The notes under the pieces: generated by a model
The model's input: only the letters and a program-made list of their open reading frames with translations
Database searches by the model: none
Told to the model about the DNA's origin: nothing
Program-made: the position numbers and the translations under genes
Assembly: GCF_021462225.1 (NCBI RefSeq)
Contig: NC_061802.1
Coordinates: 7,583,859 to 7,647,858, forward strand
Direction: 5' to 3'
Length of the DNA stretch: 64,000 nt
DNA from: Girardinichthys multiradiatus
Lineage: Eukaryota; Chordata; Actinopteri; Cyprinodontiformes; Goodeidae
Shown here: in pieces, positions 35,140 to 45,065 of the stretch
How positions within the stretch are numbered: the first letter of the stretch is position 1
Layout of the letters: each line of letters starts with the position of its first letter

Positions 35140-35318
35140 TTTTTATTTTGTGGTATTAGTGGCCTTTTTTTGAAGATGCATAGTCTCTTGTAATTGGGTA
35201 GAGAGAAGGGGGGGATCACATGCGGGAAAGGTCTTACCTGGTCGAACCCGGGACCCCTGGGTCGAGGACCGAGGCCTCCATACATAAGTCTCATGCTCTG
35301 CCGATGCGAGACAAACCG
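35140..35318 (-). repeat. tRNA-Lys-derived SINE-like repeat
   Basis: On the minus strand, positions 35310 to 35285 read CTCGCATCGGCAGAGCATGAGACTT (first 20 bases suffice). This is close to the D-arm and anticodon stem of a vertebrate lysine tRNA and carries the internal A box. GGGTTCGACC at 35241-35250 is the B box. Between them is an insert of about 20 bases, so it is not a working tRNA. The segment continues into CTTCTCTCTACCCAATTACA and ends in an A/T-rich stretch, as a SINE does. Confidence 0.6.
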
Positions 35319-35329
35319 CAAACTGATTT

Positions 35330-36954
35330 AGCAATCAGTACATCAGTTTTAAGCAGTAAACACAAGTGTTCGTCCTTTTTAAAGTGCCTTTGACTATATT
35401 AAGTCGGTGATTTGTTTCTGTTTTTTTTTTTTTTTAATGAATGCAGATCTTCTGTTCTGTTCTGCTTAATTCATTACATCCACCAGTTTTTTTCCAGCTG
35501 TGTGCCACCCACTGTGAAAATAAAAGTGAAAGCAGCTGTAGTAGTACATTTTGTGCATCTGTCTGGGCATCATGGTTTGTTTTTCTAAAAAGAAACATTT
35601 TCTTTGCCAACACCTGCCAACAGAAACAGGATGATGGAACATTGTTGAAGTCAGAAAACCTCAAGCGTTCAGAAAGTCAATGTTAGAATAAGGTCTCGGG
35701 TTTCTATCTCTAGTATGTTTTATTTAATTGTTATAAATAATGTTTTCATTACAAAAAATAAAAAAGCAATTATGGTTTGCACTAATGTTGTTTCATCACA
35801 GAATCCCTTTATAAAGGTATCTTAGTATATAAAATAAAGAGGAGCAACTTGTAAAATGTATTTGTTCAAACTCTGTTCGCAATAAAATTAACTTAAATGA
35901 TGAAAAAGTTTCACTTGTACCTTCAATAAGATCATTAGAATGATTTATGACATAAAAGGATAACACTTTATGATATGAGGTAGTTTACATTCAGACAAAT
36001 GTAAATTTTTCATTTACTCTTTCTGAAAAGTTTGCTTCTTATGTTTGCATTTCTTTACCCCTTGCATTTAAAAAAAAAACCTTATGATTTCTTTAGCAAT
36101 TATTTATTTATGGTAATAATGCCAGCCAATAGCACAATGGTAGCAACGGCCATCAAGCATCATAGTGAGAAAACACACCACCGCTAAAGATGTAAAATTG
36201 TCATCCAGAAATGTAAAGGTACACATGAGTCACAGTTTGGTATGTGGCTTTTTTTTGAGGTCATTTGCTGGGTTTCTTTTTTTTTTAAACTCTCATGAAG
36301 AGCCCTAAAAGATTAAACTTTATACAGTACCTCAAGGTAGATTTTTTTGTCTAGTTTGACCTAAACGGTATCCAGCAGGCCACATGTTAAACAAAACATT
36401 TTATTAACTGATAGGTATGTTAATGTTATGAAAATAATGGAAAAACATGGCAAAGGCTGTTTCAATTGAATTAGGAAGTAACTTCTTGTAAAATATAAGG
36501 CAATACAGAACTGAATAATGTCTCCCCAAACAAATAAAAGTTAATAGAGGTTTTTAGAAGAAGTGGGCAAATTTATTGGAATTTTCTTTGTAAAAAAGTG
36601 TTTTTGTGCAGACTTTTTTTCATTCTGCTGTTTATAGAGCTAGACTGTCAGTGTGAGAGTCTAAATTAGCTGGTTAGCTCAGGTACCTAGCCTGCCCTCT
36701 GCTTCTTAACACACCACCTGCTCTAGCCTATTTGCTATCCAACTGTATTTAGAAAAAAAAACATTATTGGGGAGCCGTTAGTTTTAATGCCATGACTTTA
36801 AGAGGTGTTGACTATCGATCCTGTAAACAAGACTCACGTGTGACTCACGTGCAGTGGTAGGGAGAGGCAGCACAGAGTGACTCGGCTCCAAACTGCTGGA
36901 ATGTCCTCATACTTCTCTGGCATTTTATTGAAATGACTCTAAATCATTAGAATT
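35330..36954. other. Intronic sequence, no exon seen
   Basis: AT-rich unique sequence with poly-T runs. A small tandem duplication, GACTCACGTG twice, is at 36831-36851. The open frames at 35434-35686 lie on both strands and have no domain features. Confidence 0.45.
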
Positions 36955-38131
36955 GTACTCGTACTCGTCGTCTTCCGCTTATCCGGGACCGGGTCGCGGG
37001 GGCAGCAGACTCAGCAGAGACGCCCAGACGTCCCTCTCTCCAGACACCTCCTCCAGCTCCTCCAGGGGGAGCCCAAGGCGTTCCCAGGCCAGCCGAGAGA
37101 CATAGTCCCTCCAGCGTGTCCTGGGCCGTCCCCTGGGCCTCCTCCCGGTGGGACATGCCTGGAACACCTCCCGAGGAAGGCGTCCAGGAGGCATCCGGTA
37201 TAGATGCCCAAGCCACCTCAACTGGCTCCTCTCGATGTGGAGGAGCAGCGGCTCTACTCCGAGCCCCTCCCGGATGGCCGAGCTCCTCACCCTATCTCTA
37301 AGGGAGTGCCCGGCCACCCTACGGAGGAAGCTCATTTCAGCCGCTTGTATCTGGGATCTCGTTCTTTCGGTCATGACCCAAAGTTCATGGCCATAGGTGA
37401 GGGTAGGAATGTAGACCGACCGGTAACTTGAGAGCTTTGCTTTTCGGCTCAGCTCTCTCTTCACCACAACGGACCGGCACAGTGCCCCCATTGCTGTGGC
37501 AGCCGCACAGATCCGTCTGTCGATCTCCCGCTCCATTCTTCCCTCACTCGTGAACAAGACCCCGAGATACTTAAACTCCTCCACTTGAGGCAGGAACTCC
37601 CCTCCAACCTGAAGAGGACAAGCCACCCTTTTCCGGTCGAGTACCATGGCCTCAGACTTGGAGGAGATGATCCTCATCCCAGCCGCTTCACACTCGGCTG
37701 CGAACCGCCACAGCGCATGCTGTAGGTCTTGGCTAGAGGGGGCCAGCAGGACCACGTCATCCGCAAAAAGAAGAGACGAAATCCACTGGTCCTCAAACCA
37801 GACCCCCTCCGGCCCTTGGCTGCGTCTAGAAATCCTGTCCATAAAAGTTATGAACATGACCGGTGACAAAGAGCAGCCCTGCCGGAGTCCAACATGCACT
37901 GGGAACAGGTCCCACTTAGTGCGAACCAAACTCCTGCTCCGCTCGTACACGGACCGGATGGCCCCTAATAAAGGGCCCCCGATTCCATACTCCTGGAGCA
38001 CCCCCCACAGGGCATCACGAGGGACACAGTCGAATGCCTTCTCCAGGTCCACAAAACACATGTGAACCGGTTGGGCAAACTCCCATGGACCCTCGAGCAC
38101 CCTGTAGAGGGTATAGAGCTGGTCCAGATCA
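36955..38131 (-). mobile_element. Rex3-like LINE (RTE clade), 5'-truncated
   Basis: The 3' end on the minus strand is a GACGAGTACGAGTACAAT simple tail. Upstream is an open RT gene (36979-38100). The block CGGTGACAAAGAGCAGCCCTG at 37861 is, from memory, nearly identical to the conserved Rex3 segment used for PCR surveys in fish. The body ends near 38131 with no 5' part, so this is a typical truncated insertion. GC content is far higher than the surrounding intron. No target-site duplication was found. Confidence 0.85.
36979..38100 (-). CDS. Rex3-like reverse transcriptase, partial, open
   Basis: A 373-codon uninterrupted frame ends in TAA at 36979. It encodes the RT palm and thumb: FVDLEKAFDCVPRDALWGVL (about 16-35), GLRQGCSLSPVMF (71-83), the catalytic LLFADDVVLLA (110-120, both Asp present) and the EEFKYLGVLF motif. 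A C-terminal region rich in Arg follows (TGRRPRGRPRTRWRDYVSRL). The endonuclease and N-terminal RT parts are missing, and the methionine at 38100 is internal, so no functional protein is expected. The frame remains open across the fragment, which argues for a young insertion. The strong C/G use differs from the host gene's exons. Confidence 0.85.
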   Translation of the reverse strand: MLEGPWEFAQPVHMCFVDLEKAFDCVPRDALWGVLQEYGIGGPLLGAIRSVYERSRSLVRTKWDLFPVHVGLRQGCSLSPVMFITFMDRISRRSQGPEGVWFEDQWISSLLFADDVVLLAPSSQDLQHALWRFAAECEAAGMRIISSKSEAMVLDRKRVACPLQVGGEFLPQVEEFKYLGVLFTSEGRMEREIDRRICAAATAMGALCRSVVVKRELSRKAKLSSYRSVYIPTLTYGHELWVMTERTRSQIQAAEMSFLRRVAGHSLRDRVRSSAIREGLGVEPLLLHIERSQLRWLGHLYRMPPGRLPREVFQACPTGRRPRGRPRTRWRDYVSRLAWERLGLPLEELEEVSGERDVWASLLSLLPPRPGPG

Positions 38132-38627
38132 TTTTTGTGGTTTTGAAACCATACGTTTTTAAAGCTGTTATGTATCTTATAACCATAAACTGGCCCTCAC
38201 CTATAGTGGAAGGCTTGTGAAAATATCATCATCTGCTAATTTTTGCAAAGAAAGCACATGTGTACATCATCTCCTGAATGAGAACAGTGTTTACTTGAAC
38301 CTGACGCATATCTCACTCGAAGGCATGTCACCGTTAGTGAGGTCTACAGACCTCACTAACGGTGACATGCCTTCATAGATATATGCATCAGCTACAAGTA
38401 ACCATTAGTGATGTCTGTACCATAACAGTACAGTTACATCTGTATCGCCATGACAACATGACAGTTTACATGTAGCTAAATGAACAAAGAGGTCCCATGT
38501 CTTTTGTATCGAGGGGTGTTTAGACTGGTATCATTTTGACGTGACTTGAGTGTTTTTTTCTAAATTATTGCAGAACAATGTTTTTTTTCAAGGACATTTG
38601 ACAACTAGTATGATCTGGACTTGCATA
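38132..38627. other. Intronic sequence with a long palindrome
   Basis: Unique sequence between the Rex3 fragment and a Tc1 element. Its main feature is the 56-bp palindrome listed at 38319. Confidence 0.5.
38319..38374. repeat. Perfect 56-bp palindrome (27-bp arms, 2-bp centre)
   Basis: The left arm starts GAAGGCATGTCACCGTTAGT and runs to GGTCT. After AC, the right arm is its exact reverse complement, ending ACATGCCTTC. A diverged single version of one arm (ACCATTAGTGATGTCTGTACC) lies 25 bp downstream at 38402-38422. The arms are too perfect to be old unless recently formed or maintained. Confidence 0.97.
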
Positions 38628-40195
38628 CAGGTCCTTCTCAAAATATTAGCATATTGTGATAAAGTTAATTATTTTCCATAATGTCATGATGAAAATTTAA
38701 CATTCATATATTTTAGATTCATTGCACACTAACTGAAATATTTCAGGTCTTTTATTGTCTTAATACGGATGATTTTGGCATACAGCTCATGAAAACCCAA
38801 AATTCCTATCTCACAAAATTAGCATATTTCATCCGACCAATAAAAGAAAAGTGTTTTTAATACAAAAAACGTCAACCTTCAAATAATCATGTACAGTTAT
38901 GCACTCAATACTTGGTCGGGAATCCTTTTGCAGAAATGACTGCTTCAATGCGGCGTGGCATGGAGGCAATCAGCCTGTGGCACTGCTGAGGTCTTATGGA
39001 GGCCCAGGATGCTTCGATAGCGGCCTTTAGCTCATCCAGAGTGTTGGGTCTTGAGTCTCTCAACGTTCTCTTCACAATATCCCACAGATTCTCTAGGGGG
39101 TTCAGGTCAGGAGAGTTGGCAGGCCAATTGAGCACAGTGATACCATGGTCAGTAAACCATTTACCAGTGGTTTTGGCACTGTGAGCAGGTGCCAGGTCGT
39201 GCTGAAAAATGAAATCTTCATCTCCATAAAGCTTTTCAGCAGATGGAAGCATGAAGTGCTCCAAAATCTCCTGATAGCTAGCTGCATTGACCCTGCCCTT
39301 GATAAAACACAGTGGACCAACACCAGCAGCTGACACGGCACCCCAGACCATCACTGACTGTGGGTACTTGACACTGGACTTCTGGCATTTTGGCATTTCC
39401 TTCTCCCCAGTCTTCCTCCAGACTCTGGCACCTTGATTTCCGAATGACATGCAGAATTTGCTTTCATCCGAAAAAAGTACTTTGGACCACTGAGCAACAG
39501 TCCAGTGCTGCTTCTCTGTAGCTCAGGTCTGGGGAATGCGGCACCTGTAGCCCATTTCCTGCACACGCCTGTGCACGGTGGCTCTGGATGTTTCTACTCC
39601 AGACTCAGTCCACTGCTTCCGCAGGTCCCCCAAGGTCTGGAATCGGCCCTTCTCCACAATCTTCCTCAGGGTCCGGTCACCTCTTCTCGTTGTGCAGCGT
39701 TTTCTGCCACACATTTTCCTTCCCACAGACTTCCCACTGAGGTGCCTTGATACAGCACTCTGGGAACAGCCTATTCGTTTAGAAATTTCTTTCTGTTTCT
39801 TACCCTCTTGCTTGAGGGTGCCAATAGTGGCCTTCTGGACAGCAGTCAGGTCGGCAGTCTTACCCATGATTGAGGTTTTGAGTGATGAACCAGGCTGGGA
39901 GTTTTAAAGGCCTCAGGAATCTTTTGCAGGTGTTTAGAGTTAACTCGTTGATTCAGATGATTAGATTCATAGCTCGTTTAGAGACCCTTTTAATAATATG
40001 CTAATTTTGTGAGATAGGAATTTTGGGTTTTCATGAGCTGTATGCCAAAATCATCCGTATTAAGACAATAAAAGACCTGAAATATTTCAGTTAGTGTGCA
40101 ATGAATCTAAAATATATGAATGTTACATTTTCATCATTACATAATGGAAAATAATGAACTTTATCACAATATGCAAATTTTTTGAGAAGGACCTG
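38628..40195 (-). mobile_element. Tc1-like DNA transposon, copy A
   Basis: The termini are CAGGTCCTTCTCAAAATATT and TTTTTTGAGAAGGACCTG, flanked on both sides by TA (38626-38627 and 40196-40197). Long inverted repeats of about 200 bp occupy each end. It is 1568 bp. Against copy B at 57326 (1609 bp), the size difference of 41 bp is exactly explained by a 42-bp deletion here (inside the gene near 39526) and a 1-bp deletion in copy B. The element lies in intron 2, opposite to the gene. Confidence 0.95.
38905..39867 (-). pseudogene. Tc1-like transposase, copy A (one stop, one deletion)
   Basis: It starts at 39867 with MGKTADLTAVQKATIGTLKQ, a helix-turn-helix DNA-binding N-terminus (KEISKRIGCSQSAVSRHLSGK). 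A basic RKMCGRKRCTTRRGDR segment and a second DNA-binding part follow. The catalytic domain has LFIQHDLAPAHSAKTT-like second Asp (FQHDLAPAHS) and the Glu in NSPDLNPLENLWDIVKR. It ends Phe-Pro-Thr-Lys-Tyr. The same frame runs from end to end, broken by one TGA at 39523-39525, where a Trp codon is expected. Just before that stop, 14 codons present in copy B are missing. Confidence 0.9.
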
Positions 40196-40197
40196 TA

Positions 40198-40320
40198 TTT
40201 AGAGAATAAATGTTTGTCTCCTTAACAGATTCTTAACCCATCACTTGTACTTACCACATTCAAATCAGCTGGACTCACATAAAGAAAACATTAAAAACAG
40301 GACTTTGAAGACTTCTAAAC
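40198..40320. other. Short spacer between the Tc1 element and the foldback element
   Basis: Unique AT-rich sequence. Its last six bases, CTAAAC (40315-40320), are repeated directly after the foldback element at 41561-41566. Confidence 0.6.
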
Positions 40321-41560
40321 TATGGAAGCAAATCGTTACCATATTTCAAATGAAAAAGCATTTTCAGAAATGCTTTTTCATTTTAAGAATGTGGCTGCAT
40401 TGTTTGACTCATAAATGAAAGTAGTAATCAATAATCATATTTGCATTTTAATTTTCTTCTTCAAGACTGCTCATTCTTTCACTTAATTAAAATGAAAAAA
40501 AAAAAGACATTTGAGATTTATTTTTCAAAATGTACCCCAGCAAATAGATACCAAAATTCAATTTGAAATGTAAAATTTGAAAATGAAAAAGCATTTCCAG
40601 AAATGCTTTTTCATTTTAAGAATGTGGCTGCATTATTTGACCCATAAATAAAATTAGTAATCAATCATCCTATTTGCATTTGCATTTTCTTCTTCACGAC
40701 TGAACATTTTATGCCATAATCAAAAAGAAAACAAAGCAGACATTGCTTTTTCGCTTTCGTGGTCTGCCCGCAAAGTACTGCCCAGAACTCGGAAACGAAA
40801 GCATTCCGAGCGGCGGGCGCAGCAGAGTGACGTCAGCAGCCGCTCTTCCTCAGCTCCCTGCTGACCGAGCTACCCATCTTGTTCGGTAGGGGGCGCTGTG
40901 CACGTCTGCATTGCATTACATTGCAAACGTGCCGAGAAATTGATTGAATTGCAGCAGGGCCGAGCTCAATTTGTGGCAGTGGCAGGCAGAACTGGTAGTT
41001 CCAGTGGTAGACTGTGGCAGTTCCGCCACAGCCTGCCACCGAAGCTCTGCCACCGGAACTACCACAGCCTGCCGCAGTGTGGCAGGGGATTCCGCAAGGA
41101 TGCCAGAAGGTGCAGTACTTTGCGGGCAGACCACGAAAACGAAAAAGCAATGTCTGCTTTGTTTTCTTTTTGATTATGGCATAAAATGTGCAGTCGTGAA
41201 GAAGAAAATGCAAATAGGATGATTGATTACTAATTTTATATATGGGTCAAATAATGCAGCCACATTCTTAAAATGAAAAAGCATTTCTGGAGATGCTTTT
41301 TCATTTTCAAATTTTACATTTCAAATAGAATTTTGGTATCTATTTGCTGGGGTACATCTTGAAAAATAAATCTCAAATGTCTTTTTCATTTTAATTAAGT
41401 GAAAGAATGAGCAGTCTTGAAGAAGAAAATTAAAATGCAAATAGGATTATTTATTACTAATTTCATTTATGAGTCAAACAATGCAGCCACATTCTTAAAA
41501 TGAAAAAGCATTTCTGAAAATGCTTTTTCATTTGAAATATGGTAACGATTTGCTTCCATA
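40321..41560. mobile_element. Foldback-type non-autonomous element with 450-bp inverted arms
   Basis: It begins TATGGAAGCAAATCGTTACC and ends in the exact reverse complement. The left arm runs to about 40783 and the right arm starts at about 41110; they are near-perfect inverted copies. Each arm contains two tandem versions of a unit of about 230 bp (left starts at 40351 and 40584), and each unit holds its own hairpin AAAAAGCATTT/AAATGCTTTTT. The 326-bp core is GC-rich, with TGACGTCAG at 40827-40835 and a second hairpin-forming set of GGCAG/CTGCC repeats at 40972-41090. CTAAAC flanks both ends, giving a 6-bp duplication; a 2-bp TA reading with TGGAAGC ends is also possible. There is no coding frame with transposase motifs. 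Confidence 0.9.
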
Positions 41561-41566
41561 CTAAAC

Positions 41567-44500
41567 TACATTATGATTTGATTGAAAAGCAAAATGCGAA
41601 ACTCTTTGTCTTTCATAGAGTATCTACTGTAAATTACCTTCCAACGATGTGTGAAATGATATTTAGATTTGGACCTTGGTCAGGGAATCTGCTCATGTTT
41701 GCCAGCCCAAATGAAGCCTAATGTGGAAGGCATTTGCTTTTCTATGTAGAGAGCGCAATTATCATTTGACCTTACCTGAGCGTTTTGGAGAATGTGTTTG
41801 AAAAATGTTTTTATGTCTCGCTATATTTCTTTGTCTGTGGTTTTTCCTCCAGCTTGCCTTTAAATGAAGCCGTTAATGTTGATTTCACACAACACATCAC
41901 TTTCATACACAACCCTCGCCAGCTTCTAAGCCTACGAAGGGATCATTTTTACCTTAAGGGGATTTTGTTTGTCATTCAATGCAGGATGTTGGAACGAGGT
42001 GTTTTAAAGGTATCTCTCTTTGATGATGTTGCTCCTGCTCAGCAGCGCTGGTTATCAAAAGGAGACGGTTGTGACACTAAATTATGCACACTCACATGCA
42101 AACAGAGTCTATATTTTCAGCATTTTTACATTATCGGTGTTATATGTCCACCTGTACTGTGTGTGCTTCACTATGACTGTTCTGACACTGTCAAAATGAA
42201 GCAGCTGAGGGGAGATTTAAGAGTGAGGAAATGGTGGAGGAATGGAAATGACCACTATTTTTCTCTGTTGATCTGAAAGGAAAATGAGCAGTCCTTTTTC
42301 TGATTATCTGTTGCAAAGTGCTTTCTCTCTGAGTTATGAGAGGATTATCAGTGTGTTTGAAGTAAAAAAAATAACATTAATGTGCTGTAGTTGCTGGAGC
42401 AGCATCAGCAGCAGCAAGATGTATAGAGATGTAATCTATGTCAGATTTTGGTCCAGTTTGATTGACTTTGCAACGATTTGGACCACGTTCTAAAGATGTT
42501 GCTTAAAGGAGCCAAATATAGAGAGGAAAAGTGTTTAAAAGGAGAATGGATCGCTAACGTTTGCAGCATGCCCTTATTGCTTAAGGTCAGACCTCCCTTC
42601 TTTTCAGTCTTCTGTTTGGGCATGTGGTCACTGTGCGTGTGATCAGTGACAGCTTTCTCACTCTACACCCCCACCCCTTATGTATTGGACTCAGCGCTTG
42701 AATGTTTGGAAGCAGGGAGACACCTTCTCAAAAGCGCCTAAGAGGCCCTCTCCCTTTCTCAGATGCACAGACTTAAAAACCAAATGCATTGGTAGTTTTT
42801 TTTTTCATTGTGAACATAAAGAATAGTGCTGTGATGCTGCATGCATCTGCTTTATATTTTTGTTTGAAGTACCTATCCCAACCTTATAAAGTTTTTTTGG
42901 AATTTTTCTTAAACAAATCTTACAATTTTAAAATAATTTACAAATATGATAGCGCCAAATATTTTATGCCTTGTTATAGATAATCACTCATTACATCAGG
43001 GGTTTTCCAACATTATGCTCACAGGTGCAGATCTGAATTGTATAAAAGAGATATGATGAGCAAAACTCTTTTATTAAATTACTAGCAACATTCAGGCAAA
43101 AGAAAAGGCACTTTATGCCTACATTTATATGTTTGTGATGGTAAAGTAGCAGAACAAACCTGGTTAAAAACTATAATTTTAAGAGAAAATTTCACTCAAT
43201 CAACTTAATTGCTTTTCATGACACACTAAATAAAGTATTTATTTATTTTCTAAATATTTTCTATTTTGATTTTTTTACAATCCTATATTTCTCAAAGCAG
43301 TATCATAGCGTATTCTTTAATGCAAAAAAAGTATCTAATCATGTGGTTAATGTATAAAATTTCAAAGGATTATGTTAAAAATAACCCATATTTATTTGAG
43401 GTAATGATGGGAAAACTGGAGAGCTTGGGATTTTTTAGTACAGATTTTACAACAATTCTGGCTGAAATATATTTTTTAAAATACTTCTTGGTTTATATTT
43501 GATTTCTGGAAATTGTCTGGCAATCCCTTGTCCCATGTCTTGTGACCCCCACAGGGGATCCTGACCCTGGGTTTAGAAAAGACTGTACTAAAACACAGTG
43601 GAGCAATCTAGAATACAGTACAGTGAAAACACTTTCAGTTAAAAAAAATTGCTGATGTGGAGACTCCATAGTTGCTGGTTTATCTTTGACTTTTCATTGC
43701 TTGATATGTGTGAATTTCTGCTCTTGCTGCACTCAGGTGCCACCAACAGTAAATCCCAACAGTAAATCCCATAACTACTTTTAAAGATGCTACATCTAAT
43801 CCCTTAAAGTGGTCTCTCAAAAACAGATCACAATCAAAAGAATCAGGCTTGGGAAACTGATATTTTAAATGTATATTAGTGGATCCCCTTTAGTGTTATC
43901 AGGAAGATTTGACTTGCAGCACACTTAAAAATTGTTTGTATTTATTAATCTTATTTTTTATTACTACATAGAATATTTGACTATCCCCTTTTAGCGTGTG
44001 TCTTATGTATTTATTTAAATACGGTAGGTATAATTGATGTAATAGAATTTCATTATTCTAAAGGTTTCCTGTGCTTAAAACCTAAGTTTGCAAAGCACAC
44101 ATCTGCCTCCACAGTATGCATTTAAAAACATTACCTCTTGGGATATTGTGCTAAATACTCATACATGTGGAAACCAAACCACTCAGAACACACACATGCA
44201 GTTATTTAAAAGTACACTTTTTAAAAAGTGGAAAGACCCACTGACCCAGTTATGACAGAAGGCAGTAGTTAAACATAATTGGCCCATGTTGTGGTGACTG
44301 TGATGTTTTCTGCTTTTTGGATTTATTCCACCTCTTTTGGCACAGACAAGACTGTTTTGCTTCCATTTTTATCTACTGCCGCAGCTTTTATAAGTGATCA
44401 GACAGCTTAATTAAACCCTGACAGTAACTGGAAGGAGATCCCTTTATATTTGTACCTGTGCATTCTACTTTGAAGGTGAACATCACAACTGTTAGAGACT

Positions 44501-44654
44501 GCTGATTGTTCCCTTTTGTTCCCATTATCAAGTATAAAATTATGGTTGTCTGTTCCTTAAATACACAAAGGATTTGCAAATCTTAGCAAAAATATTTTTG
44601 TAACGCCTGATCCCTTTGATTTTGTAACTATCCCTGATCCCTAAAATACGGAGG
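41567..44654. other. Intronic sequence, no exon seen
   Basis: AT-rich, with no LDLa-type exon. The 163-codon + strand frame at 41785-42276 lacks domain features. A tandem duplication AACAGTAAATCCC lies at 43745-43772. A hAT-like phrase (GTGACCCCCACAGGGGATCC, about 43542-43561) is seen without boundaries. Confidence 0.45.
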
Positions 44655-44686
44655 TTAACACTAGAACTGCCATGATTGGAATACAC

Positions 44687-45065
44687 CACTGTGCCTTGCA
44701 AAGGTTTTCATACACACTGAACATTTTATTTTGTTACAACAGCAAACATCAATTTATCTTTTGGGGATTTTATGTAATAGACCATGCTTCACATGCATGA
44801 AGTAGTTCATGCATGTGAAGCAGAAGGGACAAGAAACATTAATTCTTTTAAAACAAATCTGAAACGTGTGGCTTGGATATGTTTTTATTGCCTCTAGGTC
44901 AAATTATTTTAGAACCTTTTGCTACAATTAAAGTTTAGTTTTTGCCCATTTTTACCAAAATATCTCAAGCCCAGTCAGCCTTGATGGAGAATGTCTGAAC
45001 AACAATTTTCTTGAAAAGACTGAAAAAAGAGCAAATTCTCAATTATGAACTTGAAGAGTTCTGAT
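44687..45065 (-). pseudogene. Tc1-like transposon end and transposase C-terminus (fossil)
   Basis: It starts with the terminal sequence CACTGTGCCTTGCAAAGGTTTTC. The C-terminal codons of a Tc1 transposase follow on the minus strand: the reverse of TTAGAACCTTTTGCTACAAT, CCCATTTTTACCAAAATATC, TCAAGCCCAGTCAGCCTTGA and GGAGAATGTCTGAACAACAA. The family is the one at 905-1165. It ends abruptly near 45065, so it is a fragment. Confidence 0.75.
44786..44821. repeat. 36-bp palindrome inside the Tc1 fossil
   Basis: The 16-bp arms GCTTCACATGCATGAA and TTCATGCATGTGAAGC flank a 4-bp centre, GTAG, without mismatch. It lies where other copies of this Tc1 family have a non-palindromic stretch. Confidence 0.95.

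Noticed and set aside
37646..38065. 139-codon + strand frame as a gene
   Set aside because: Antisense of the Rex3-like reverse transcriptase.
41785..42276. 163-codon + strand frame as a possible exon
   Set aside because: No known motif, no convincing Kozak or splice-site arrangement, and it sits within an intron of AT-rich sequence.
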